A stretch of DNA of 64,000 nt from Symsagittifera roscoffensis. Its lineage: Eukaryota; Xenacoelomorpha; Acoela; Convolutidae. Both the position numbers and the translations under genes were made by a program. How positions within the stretch are numbered: position 1 is the stretch's first letter; every line of letters begins with the position of its first letter. The notes under the pieces were generated by a model that saw only the letters and a list, made by a program, of their open reading frames with translations, ran no database searches and was not told where the DNA came from. Below are positions 36,858 to 45,581 of the stretch, in pieces. Location: NCBI RefSeq assembly GCF_963678635.1, contig NC_087064.1:74860213-74924212 (forward strand), in the 5' to 3' direction.

Positions 36858-38028
36858 CACAAAGATAGACGCGATGATGGAGAGGCGAACTCAGGCTATC
36901 ATGGATAGGTTGGACGGGCTACTAAGCAGCAAGAGTGGACCAAAAGAAGGAGAACCGAACTCGGGAGGTCCCAGCAGGGAACCGAGGGTGAACTTCAATT
37001 AACATCAAAAGAGGAAGACGTATGGATCCACTAGAGGCAGGGGCAGTTCATCAGGCTATGCCACAAGGGGTAATGGAGCATGGGGCCCGAACAGTAGAGC
37101 AAGTTCAACGGGGAACAGACAGACCTCTAACGAACGACCAACGCGAGGCACACATGCGACTGGGAGAAGTGATTCCGGTAACAGGGGGCATGCAAGCCCG
37201 AGGAGGGGTCATGTGGGCCAAGCGGGAAACACTCACGGCGATTCGGATTGCAGGGATGCACCGCATACAGAGCCTTTGACGAGGTGTGAGGACACTCAGG
37301 CGGGACACTCAAGGGATGCTACGGCAATGGCCACAGCATTTGAACCCCTAAACAGGTTCTTGGAGACATTCCTTACAAGGTTATCCAGAACCAATGAACG
37401 CAGTGAGAAGTCCAGAAGAGTCTTTAAGAAACCAAGATGCTATAAAGACGAATCTGATGGCTGTATTGATACCTGGATAGAGGTAATGAAGCTGCATTTC
37501 GAGGAAGAGGACTTGTCGGAGAGACAGGAATGCAGTGCGCTCACCAGCAACTTGGAAGGGACAGCCCTGAATTGTGTCATGGCCAAGAAGCAATATCAGC
37601 GTGACACAGCTGAGAAAATCTTCGAGATCTTGTTAAACCGTTTCGGATCAGGGGTGCAGGGGTACCAAGCGATGATGCGCTTCGAGAAACGGAGGCAACG
37701 AGAAGATGAAACGATAGACAAGTTTCTCGATGACTTGGAAATGCTGAGAAGACGCAGCCAACCGGATGAGTCAAACCGAAGGATGAACCTGGCCGTAGCC
37801 TCAAAATTCATCGATGGTGTGAAGAATGATGAACTTCGAACGATGCTAGCAACGCATTACACACCACTATCAACCAATGCGCCAACACCAGAGGAGTTGA
37901 GGCTCAAGTCAAAAGAGTATCTTTTGTAGAAACCTCCTTCAAGATCTGGATACTACAAGAACAATTATGGCAATTTTAACAACGGACCAGCAAACCAAGG
38001 GAACAATTGGTACAAACCGAGGGATGAT
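36811..38028 (+). pseudogene. gag: Gag capsid region of element A
   Basis: One frame, with TAA at 37000 and TAG at 37927 as the only stops. It contains a coiled-coil end (SLGTLDTKIDAMMERR), an Arg/Gly/Ser-rich linker (37003-37210), and a retrotrans_gag capsid domain (about 37380-37870) with SDGCIDTWIEVMKLHFEE, LNRFGSGVQGYQAMMRF and FIDGVKNDELRTMLA. The frame continues past 37927 into the zinc knuckles without a shift, so gag and protease were probably one frame in the active ancestor. Confidence 0.8.
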
Positions 38029-39213
38029 ATGGACAAGAGACGCTCTTGTGCCAATTGCAGTTCAACGGACCATCATGTGTCAGCATGCCCAGCTTACAAA
38101 CAAGGCATGAAAGCAATAGGCTTTAGCCTCGAGGACGAAGGTGCGTCAGAATTGGACCATGAGGATTTCATGAGAGGAGTAATTGCGAAATTCGGCCCGA
38201 GGTGTTTCTTTTGCAACTTGGTAGGTCATTTTAAATCAGAGTGTCCGCAATTCTGGGATGCAGTGGCAGACATCAAGCATCCAAGACATGAAGAAGCTTT
38301 GTCAGGAGTGAAAGCCAGCAAGGCTCGACTTTTGAGTGAAGCAGAGGCACGCAGAAAGAATAAACCTCAAGAGCTGGCGGCAAAGAAAATGCAAGCGGTA
38401 ACAGAGGAGACACGTGAACCGGAACCAGCTACTGCGGCTGATGACTTCAAGATCGATTATAGGGCAGCCGCGAGGGATGCTCTAAATAGGGTGCAGCAGG
38501 AACTGGTGACAAAAGAGATCGAACAAAAAGTGAGACTTGAACTGGAGAATGAGAAACTTCAGGAGCAACTGAATACCTTCGAAGCGACGGAGTTCGAAGA
38601 AACTAAAGCACCAAGCAGTTTGAGCATGAAACTTAATGTGATCTCCGGTCAGAGGTTCGGCATGGTGCCGCAAGGAAGCAAGATACAGTCGACAATCTCA
38701 GTGGCTGGACATCAGGTGATCAGAAATCTGAGTGAACCATCCGAGTTCACTTTGATGCATTTGGACACATATGCGGATTATCTGAGGCAGGTGGAGCCAC
38801 GCACCGAGTCGAGAGCCGTGCGAGCACTACTAACGACGGGTGGCCCTCGCATGAAGAAACTTCATGGACGCTACCTAGAGGTCTATGGGCCGTATCAAGT
38901 GATGCTGAAAGTGGATGGAATCAGTATCTACACCAGGACTTATGTAACAACAGATGATGACCAAATGGGGCAAATCTGTTTGGGTGAAGAGGAACTCAAA
39001 GTTCGCAGGATAGGCCATGACGCCATGATGGAACAAGACGCAGTACACATTGGGTATGAAGCAGATGTGACCGCACATCTGCTCGACACCAACGGAACAA
39101 AAATCGGAGTCACAGGGCTTCTGGACACAGGAGCGGTAGTGAGTGTGATGCCGATAAAAACTTGGGAAAGAATGGGCTTCACGCGGGAAGATCTAATTCC
39201 AACGAATCTCTGA
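38029..39213 (+). pseudogene. Gag zinc knuckles and protease (N-part) of element A
   Basis: 394 residues. Two CCHC zinc knuckles lie at residues 7-20 (CANCSSTDHHVSAC) and 59-72 (CFFCNLVGHFKSEC), both canonical C-X2-C-X4-H-X4-C for RNA binding. A Lys/Glu helical linker follows, then a retropepsin-like domain with LLDTGAVVSVMP (Asp at residue 366). A TGA at 39211 interrupts the domain; B has CGG (Arg) at the aligned codon, so TGA most likely arose from CGA. The rest of the protease continues in the same frame at 39214. Confidence 0.8.
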
Positions 39214-39276
39214 CTGGCCGCCGCCAATCGAGGAGCTATCTACGTAGCCGGAAGAACACCAATAACGGTCCTCCAC

Positions 39277-41472
39277 ATGGAAGGACGGGATCTTTGGATG
39301 AGCTTCCTGGTGGTAGAGAATTTGGACGACGCCGACCAATTCATCTTGGGCAGAGATTTTGTCAGGAAGTTTGACGTGATGATTGACTTGAACAACGGTC
39401 TGATACGGATTAGAAACCCGGACCGGAAGTATGTTAAGAGACCAATTAATAGGACAATAACAGACGAAAACAAGGTACCAATTTTTTTGGATAGAAAAGT
39501 AAAACTACAACCAGAACAAGCGGTGGTAGCAATTTTTAGAATGAGAAATTTGAATTCGTTAAGTGATAGTAAACAGGTTTGCTTAGTACCGAATCCAAAT
39601 AATCAGATTTCGGTGATTTTAGGCCGGAGCTTCTCGGTAACGCGAAACGGACTGTGTGTCAGTGTGTTGTTGATCACACTGGACACCACGGTTTCAATCC
39701 AGCGTGGAAAGAAGCTTGGCTACGCTTTGCCGATGAGGACCGACCATGAGGAGACACAAAACTTGAAGGAATATAGTGTAGAAAACTGTACTTATCATGC
39801 CAATAAAGATAAAATTTTAAAGAGGATTAATGACTTAAAATCTATTCATAAATTGTTTTCAATGAAATCCGAAACGGACGACGGCTTATCAAGCTGCTCG
39901 AACTTTCCAGAACGCCCCTCGTCATATGAACTAGAATCTGACAAACCGGTTTTGCCAGAGATAGAATATTTAAAAGGGAAAATAGGTGAGGGAGATTTCG
40001 AAAAATTGCGGGACCTCCTAAATCGGAACGCAGATGTATTTTCAAAACATAAGGGGGATATCGGTTGCTGTAATTTCGTCGAACACGAAATCGAACTAGA
40101 AGAGGGCGCCGTTCCCCATAGGGAAGGCGCAAGGCGAATGACGCCACACAAATCGGAAGCGTGCCGAGCGGAAATAGAAATGTTGCTTGAATACGACATG
40201 ATAGAACCCTCGAAATCGCCATGGGCTTGCGGGGTAGTAATGGCGAAAAAGAAAGGGGGGCAGCTTAGATTTTGTTGCGACTTTCGTTACTTGAACGCGG
40301 TAACGATAAAAGATGCGTACCCGATACCGCGAATAGACGAGAGCCTATCTAAGCTTGGTGATGCCAAGTTCTTCACCACATTGGACTTGGGTTCTGCCTT
40401 CTGGCAGGTCCCTCTGCGGAAGAAGGACAGAGAGAAAACCGGATTCGCGTGCGAATTGGGGTTGTACCAGTGGAAGAGGATGCCCTTCGGCTTGTGCAAT
40501 GCAACGGCCACTTTTCAAAGACTGATGGCTCAGGCTTTGACGAGAGTGACCAAGAAGTACGGGAATCTCGTGATGTGTTACGTGGATGACGTAGTCATAG
40601 CGACACCGACCCTGGAAGACCACATTGATAGGCTCGATGAGGTCTTTGGATGCATGAAAAGAGCAGGATTGAAGTGCAAACCATCGAAATGTGAAATCCT
40701 TAGGGATTCGATTAAGTACCTGGGAAGAATGGTGGATAGGCATGGTGTGAGGCCGGACCCGGAAGCAGTGGAAGCAGTGTTGACATGGAAAGCTCCCAGA
40801 ACGGACACACAGCTCCTGAGTTTCCTAGGGTTTGTCAATTACTACCGGGAATTCATAAAAGGATATGCGGACAAGGTGTATCCGATGCAGAAGCTGATGC
40901 GCAACAAGGGGGAAAAGTTCGAATGGAACGATGAGGCACAGGTTGCTTTCGAGAACATAAAGCGGGAACTGTGCGAAGCGCCAGTGCTGGACATGTCTAC
41001 AGAAAAGGGCATGTATGTTCTTGACACAGACGCATCAGTAGTGGCCATCTCAGGAATCTTACATCAAGAGCAAGAATGGAACGGAAGAACAGTCCTCCGT
41101 CCCATTGCATACGGCAGCAAGGTCTTAAGTGACACAGAGATGAAATGCGGCGCACCAAAGGCAGAAATGTTTGCAGTAGTCACCTTCGTGGAAAAGTACC
41201 GTGCATACTTGGGGAGCGCTCCCTTCAAGTTACGCGTGGACAACAGAGCGTTATCCTGGTTGAAGACCTACTCGATGGATCAGAGTTATATTGGTAGATG
41301 GATAGTAAGATTGGATGGCTACCATATGATAATCGAACATAGGATGCGTGATAAACACCAGAATGCTGACAGCCTCAGCAAGAAAACTGAGTTCTATGAA
41401 AGATTGGAGCAGAAGCAGGCCAATCAGGCGGAAATAAAGGATGGATTCTCGTTTTTGGACAAAAACTTATGA
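39277..41472 (+). CDS. pol: Pol: protease end, reverse transcriptase and RNase H of element A
   Basis: 731 open residues. The protease end carries FLVVENLDDADQFILGRDF. RT spans about residues 225-520 with TTLDLGSAFWQVPL (catalytic Asp 370), MPFGLCNATATFQRLM and CYVDDV (Asp 437 and 438). The connection has FVNYYREFIKGYADKVYPMQ. RNase H follows with VLDTDASVVAISGIL (Asp 583/585), GAPKAEMFAVV, LRVDNRALSWL and KHQNADSLSK. All RT and RNase H catalytic residues are present. The first Met is internal; the frame is open upstream to the TGA at 39211. The ORF ends where one base is lost in an A-run at about 41465, compared with B. Confidence 0.9.
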   Translation: MEGRDLWMSFLVVENLDDADQFILGRDFVRKFDVMIDLNNGLIRIRNPDRKYVKRPINRTITDENKVPIFLDRKVKLQPEQAVVAIFRMRNLNSLSDSKQVCLVPNPNNQISVILGRSFSVTRNGLCVSVLLITLDTTVSIQRGKKLGYALPMRTDHEETQNLKEYSVENCTYHANKDKILKRINDLKSIHKLFSMKSETDDGLSSCSNFPERPSSYELESDKPVLPEIEYLKGKIGEGDFEKLRDLLNRNADVFSKHKGDIGCCNFVEHEIELEEGAVPHREGARRMTPHKSEACRAEIEMLLEYDMIEPSKSPWACGVVMAKKKGGQLRFCCDFRYLNAVTIKDAYPIPRIDESLSKLGDAKFFTTLDLGSAFWQVPLRKKDREKTGFACELGLYQWKRMPFGLCNATATFQRLMAQALTRVTKKYGNLVMCYVDDVVIATPTLEDHIDRLDEVFGCMKRAGLKCKPSKCEILRDSIKYLGRMVDRHGVRPDPEAVEAVLTWKAPRTDTQLLSFLGFVNYYREFIKGYADKVYPMQKLMRNKGEKFEWNDEAQVAFENIKRELCEAPVLDMSTEKGMYVLDTDASVVAISGILHQEQEWNGRTVLRPIAYGSKVLSDTEMKCGAPKAEMFAVVTFVEKYRAYLGSAPFKLRVDNRALSWLKTYSMDQSYIGRWIVRLDGYHMIIEHRMRDKHQNADSLSKKTEFYERLEQKQANQAEIKDGFSFLDKNL

Positions 41473-41980
41473 AGCGCTTCCCTTAACGAGATGGCTGGAT
41501 AAGTCTGGAAATCCAATTCCAGGGCATCCTGAGTTACCTGTAGAGAAAGCAGCCGAGATAAAGATCCTATCCAGGGAGGACCCGATCCCCTTGGATCTGT
41601 TGCTGCGCTCGAATCTGGTCCAGCAAGAACTCTCTCGCATGAACATAAACAGCCTCTCATTATTGGATAGAACTGTGCAAGTTACACCGCAAGTGATGCG
41701 GATGCTGGGTGGATTGTTAGAAAGAGAAGTGACCAGAGATGACCCCGAGTGGACAGCAGCAGTGGCATCGCTAACAGTCAGTGAGAAGGTGAAGATCATG
41801 CCGTCCAGACGACAGCACGAAGAGAATGAGAGGGATTGTAGGACAATAGTTCAGCAACTAGTATCCTCAATACCCCACAAGATTTTGACCAGTACTTCTT
41901 ACGGACAGAAAGAACAGGGGGGCAGCAAGCGAAAGAAAACCGTCACCTTTGTGGACCAGGATAAGAAGGTGAAAAGTTAG
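41441..41980 (+). pseudogene. RNase H-integrase linker of element A
   Basis: Continues pol in the +1 frame after the one-base loss (YEALPLTRWLDKSGNPIPGHP, as in B). Charged and without a known domain, it ends at TAG 41978 near the next frame change. The frame-change points differ between A and B, so these are separate indels and not a shared programmed frameshift. Confidence 0.65.
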
Positions 41981-42003
41981 AACAAAACCTGCTGCATAAC
42001 TAT

Positions 42004-43395
42004 TTGACCGGGGAGACGAATGATGAGAAGAACCTGCGATCACAAGATCAACACCCGGGACAAGAAAATTTGTCCGGGGAGTCTGAGATAGACGAGAGAA
42101 TTCCTGATGAGAAACAGAACCTAGAGAACAAGGTTTTGTCCGGGGAGTTCAGATGGATGCGAAGAAGGCACAGACATGATCTGGAGGAGCGTGCAGTCTC
42201 CAGCACAACCTCTTCGACGGATGACGATTCCCGAAACTCGGGAATGGACACCTATTCAGACAGGACCTCGAGCTCGGGATCAGAACTGTCAGAACTAGCG
42301 ATACACACGCTACTAGTGGAAACTCGGGCAAGGGACCTGGACAGAGAGGTGTACCAGGAACCTGACAGCAATCGCTACCTTATACCAAGCGAAAGAGTCT
42401 TTGACAACGCAGCGGATGACTTGGAGACAATAGCGGTATCGAAACGTTCGATAAGCTTGTTGCCGCAGAAAGAGGTAGTCAGGACTGATCTTCTGCCGTT
42501 CAAACAAGAAACACAGCCGTTGGCGAAGATTTGGTGCGTTAAGATGGAAGAAGACACACACCAGCCCAACGAGCTGAATAGTCAGATGAGGGTCATGAAC
42601 ACGTACTTAAAGGCGAGATACAGACTCTCGGACCTTCTAAGGGCGCAGAGAAATGATCGCATGACAAGCAACCTGAAAAGGTGGATCGAGAATGGTTCTC
42701 CGGATAAAGGGGACCTCGAGGAAGATAGTTATCGCATCCTGAGACAATACTTCATGCAGAAGGAAGGGAGGTTATATTTGAACAAGGACGGGATTGTGGC
42801 TTGCAAAAGAAGGGAGGAAGACAGAGTCCTATACAAGTATAACGCGATAGTGTTACCGCAACTCTATCAGACAGAACTATTATTCAGGTCACATGATCAG
42901 ATGGGCCATCAGGGGATCGACAAAGTATATCAGAGGATCCTGAAGCGCTTTGAGTGGCCTGGAATGAAAAAAGCATGCGAGAAGTGGGTAACAGCATGTC
43001 TGTCATGCCAGCAGGTCAAAGATCCAAGGAAGTTGCGATTTCCTTTACAGTCGATCGAGTATGCTGAATTCAACGAGGTGGTGCAGATAGATCACCAAAA
43101 GATATGCATGACAGACAATGGTTATAATCAGGTGCTGGTCATGATAGATCATTTTACGAAGTATGCAGAGGCCGTGCCCTGCATAACTGCCTCGGCGGAG
43201 GAGACATGCGACCACCTGATCAATACGTGGATAGCAAGACATGGTTGTCCGATGACGTTTCAATCGGATAATGGAACAGCTTTCGTAGGAGAGCTTACGA
43301 AAGAGCTTATGAGACGCTCACAGGTCGCTCAGGCTCACTCCACGACATACCACCCTCAGACGAATGGCTTAGTGGAAAGACAGAATAGGACGTGA
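42004..43395 (+). CDS. pol: Integrase (zinc-binding and catalytic core) of element A
   Basis: 463 residues. The first 160 are acidic and Ser-rich, with two LSGE copies encoded by polypurine motifs. An HHCC zinc-binding domain follows (FRSHDQMGHQG...TACLSCQQ), then the DDE core with VVQIDH, FQSDNGTAF and GLVERQNRT. The ORF ends early at TGA 43393 because 37 nt present in B (encoding LVNMLRVYCSRYM) are deleted. All three catalytic acids are upstream of the break. The deletion should still inactivate the enzyme. Confidence 0.88.
   Translation: MTGETNDEKNLRSQDQHPGQENLSGESEIDERIPDEKQNLENKVLSGEFRWMRRRHRHDLEERAVSSTTSSTDDDSRNSGMDTYSDRTSSSGSELSELAIHTLLVETRARDLDREVYQEPDSNRYLIPSERVFDNAADDLETIAVSKRSISLLPQKEVVRTDLLPFKQETQPLAKIWCVKMEEDTHQPNELNSQMRVMNTYLKARYRLSDLLRAQRNDRMTSNLKRWIENGSPDKGDLEEDSYRILRQYFMQKEGRLYLNKDGIVACKRREEDRVLYKYNAIVLPQLYQTELLFRSHDQMGHQGIDKVYQRILKRFEWPGMKKACEKWVTACLSCQQVKDPRKLRFPLQSIEYAEFNEVVQIDHQKICMTDNGYNQVLVMIDHFTKYAEAVPCITASAEETCDHLINTWIARHGCPMTFQSDNGTAFVGELTKELMRRSQVAQAHSTTYHPQTNGLVERQNRT
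42071..42148 (+). promoter_or_regulatory. Internal copies of the polypurine tract in A (pair)
   Basis: TGTCCGGGGAGT occurs at 42071-42082 and 42137-42148, with a variant TGACCGGGGAG at 42005. Another full copy lies at 44643-44654. All match the 3' polypurine tract, so they could act as central priming sites. They also encode LSGE-type peptide repeats, which is the plain alternative. Confidence 0.5.
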
Positions 43396-43985
43396 CCGAT
43401 TGGGACAGATACTTTCCACAGGTGATGGGAGCATATAACAGCACGCAACACTCCACCACTGGAGTCAGTCCACACATGATGCTAACTGGACAAGAAAAGT
43501 CCTTACCCTTAACCTTCTTCTACCCAGAGTATGAGGGAAAGAAAACGTCCCCACAGGTCTACGTGAGGGATGTGATCAGACGCCAACAGGAGTTGAACGA
43601 TTTGTGTAGACGAAATACTCAGCAGGCACAGGCAAGGCAGAGGAAAAGATTCGACAAGAAAGCAGCTGGTGCAAAGGCTTACTCGGTGGGAGACTACGTA
43701 TGGGTATTTCAGAACGTTATACCACCGAAAGGGACAAAAAAGCTCCTAAAGAAGTGGAGGAGACCCTTCATGATTACAGAGGTGCACCAGGAGGGACGCT
43801 TTTATAGACTGAGTACTGGCCGAGCCGCCCACTGCGAGAACATCAAGCCACACAATCCATCTGCCCACTACGAGAACATCAAGCCACACAATCCATCAAG
43901 CCACACAATCCATCAAGCCACACAATCCATGTATACCTGCAGATATGGAAGAAGGGGATTATCTAATGATGAATCCTGCTTGTGA
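43392..43985 (+). pseudogene. pol: Integrase C-terminal (GPY/F-like) part of element A
   Basis: Continues integrase after the deletion: MTDWDRYFPQVMGAYNSTQHS, TFFYPEYEGKKTSPQVYV, then the GPY/F-like module VGDYVWVFQNVIPPKGTKK with KKWRRPFMITEVHQEGRFY and HCENIKPH. This module usually aids DNA binding and target choice. No chromodomain is visible. The end is distorted by short repeats encoding HENIKPHNPS-like units. Confidence 0.8.
43835..43935 (+). repeat. Short repeat expansion after the integrase of A
   Basis: Units of AAGCCACACAATCCATC and a longer CCCACTACGAGAACATC unit are repeated several times in tandem. B has a single copy of the corresponding HYENLKPH text. It is a local slippage-type expansion in coding sequence. 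Confidence 0.7.
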
Positions 43986-45120
43986 GATCAATGAAAAGGG
44001 CACCAGGGAGAAGAACGATGGAAATGAAGTCGTAGAGGAAGGTACGGATACACCGCTGGACCTGGATCCAAACGAGCAGATCGAAGCGGACGATGAAACA
44101 TTACCCTACGCAGAGGAAGATTGGCAGGATCCCGAACAGATAGAGGTCCCCAAGAACTTAGAACCGGATCTTCCGTTCACGATACAGACTCGTCAGAAGG
44201 ACGGGACGAGACCAAGAAAGAAATACAATCCTTACGGTGAAGACTTTGTAGTGGATAGGATAGATCTGAAGAAGATAGTGGAGGAAGTAGTGGGTCTAGA
44301 GGAAATAACCGTGTCACAAGACATTGACATAGTCGATGATCACGATGATGAGTGGGTTGACGACTGGTCGAAACCCGAGGTAGAATTCGACGACGAGCAA
44401 CATCAGTCATATGAACAAGACTTGACGAACCTGCGTGTTTTAGAGTGGCTGAATGAAACAACCTCGGATCCTGAGGAGACCAGTGTCACGATTCAAGACG
44501 TAGATCGTGAAAGCATGAAATACATCAAGACCGAACGAGATGATCCTTCCTGGGCTGCCCAGGAAGGACGACTACTCATTCCAGCTTCTAACCTCGACTT
44601 GATACCCGGTATGCGATCGACGGGGACGTCGATGGATATTTTTGTCCGGGGAGTGGGGGTAGGACTTGCCCACACTGAAAACTTGATAATAAAAAAATTA
44701 AGAATAGCAAGAGAAACAGGAGACTTAGAAGCAGAAACAATCGAAGAACCTAAGAAACCTGAAATAGGGAGGGTAGTTGAGTCATATTTTAACTTACCAA
44801 ATGAATATTCTAGTAACATAATACTAACAGACAGTGATTTCATACTCACAAATAGAACATGTGCGATAGCAATCACAGCAGACATGAGTTTTAGGACAGC
44901 GTTAGCGGCAGATTTTAAGAGAGAATATAAAAACATAGAGTTCCTGTGGAAGCAACGACCAGGAGTAGGGGGCGTAGCAGCCTTACCTCCGGCGGCGTCG
45001 CAGATACCGGGAAAATTTTTATGCTTCCTGGTAACGAGGGCGACGAAGAAGCAGCACGTGGACCCAGAGAACCTAGTCTTGTTATGTTATGTTATGTTAT
45101 GTTATGTGTTAGGTTATTAA
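43945..45120 (+). CDS. Acidic linker and truncated TARG1-like macrodomain of element A
   Basis: 391 residues. Residues 1-285 are strongly acidic and low in complexity (PDLPFTIQTRQKDGTRPRKK, then DDHDDEWVDDW). From about residue 290 a macrodomain of the TARG1/Poa1 type begins: NIILTDSDFILTNRTCAIA, ITADMSFRTALAADFKREY, EFLWKQRPGVGG, then GKFLCFLVTR. The C-terminal half, present in B (SMP strand and final helix), is missing. The frame runs into a (TTATG)n tract at about 45082 and stops. Known members bind ADP-ribose or remove it from proteins; the loop Gly residues are poorly kept, so activity is uncertain. Confidence 0.65.
   Translation: MEEGDYLMMNPACEINEKGTREKNDGNEVVEEGTDTPLDLDPNEQIEADDETLPYAEEDWQDPEQIEVPKNLEPDLPFTIQTRQKDGTRPRKKYNPYGEDFVVDRIDLKKIVEEVVGLEEITVSQDIDIVDDHDDEWVDDWSKPEVEFDDEQHQSYEQDLTNLRVLEWLNETTSDPEETSVTIQDVDRESMKYIKTERDDPSWAAQEGRLLIPASNLDLIPGMRSTGTSMDIFVRGVGVGLAHTENLIIKKLRIARETGDLEAETIEEPKKPEIGRVVESYFNLPNEYSSNIILTDSDFILTNRTCAIAITADMSFRTALAADFKREYKNIEFLWKQRPGVGGVAALPPAASQIPGKFLCFLVTRATKKQHVDPENLVLLCYVMLCYVLGY
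45080..45110. repeat. (TTATG)n microsatellite
   Basis: About five copies of TTATG, exactly where the macrodomain text of A departs from that of B. The next 260 bases (to about 45370) are AT-rich and do not match B, so a rearrangement replaced the second half of the macrodomain. Confidence 0.75.
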
Positions 45121-45368
45121 GACCATGAACAACTGAATGACGATCTTAGGAATAGATCCAAAGTTTGGACTGTCCAATCTTAGGTCGAATTCCAAAACTT
45201 TAGAGACCGATTGATTTTAATAAATTTTAGGATAAAATATCTTTTTATCTGAACTGTTTTTAAGCAAATTTTAACGATATATGTTAAGGTGAAACTGACA
45301 AGTGTGATATTTGTGACTTCTTTTCTAAATCCTGATTGATCATTTAATTACTCACTTGAGTCAAAACC

Positions 45369-45581
45369 TTGGAATCGAATCGAATCAAATCAAACCTGAA
45401 GAACAGTATGGACAATTTCGACCTAGATGAATTGATGGACCTGGCAGAGGCATATGTAGGACCGATGATAGATGCGATCTATCGTCGGCTAATGGATCGA
45501 GACTTCGCTCTGGAGGACCCAGAGGTATTCATGTTGCTGACCGCCCTGATCAACATCTTGGGGCATGACAACCGTGCGTGA
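45369..45581 (+). pseudogene. Short helical segment before the SGNH-like domain of A
   Basis: 70 residues with a predicted-helical, acidic sequence (NFDLDELMDLAEAYVGPMID, then ILGHDNRA). It overlaps and appears to run into the next frame by a one-base shift near 45570. No counterpart was found in B, where this part is lost. It is the likely N-terminal lead-in of the large post-integrase protein. Confidence 0.45.

Noticed and set aside
41441-42003. Programmed frameshift between RNase H and integrase
   Set aside because: A and B change frame at different homologous positions, so separate indels explain both.
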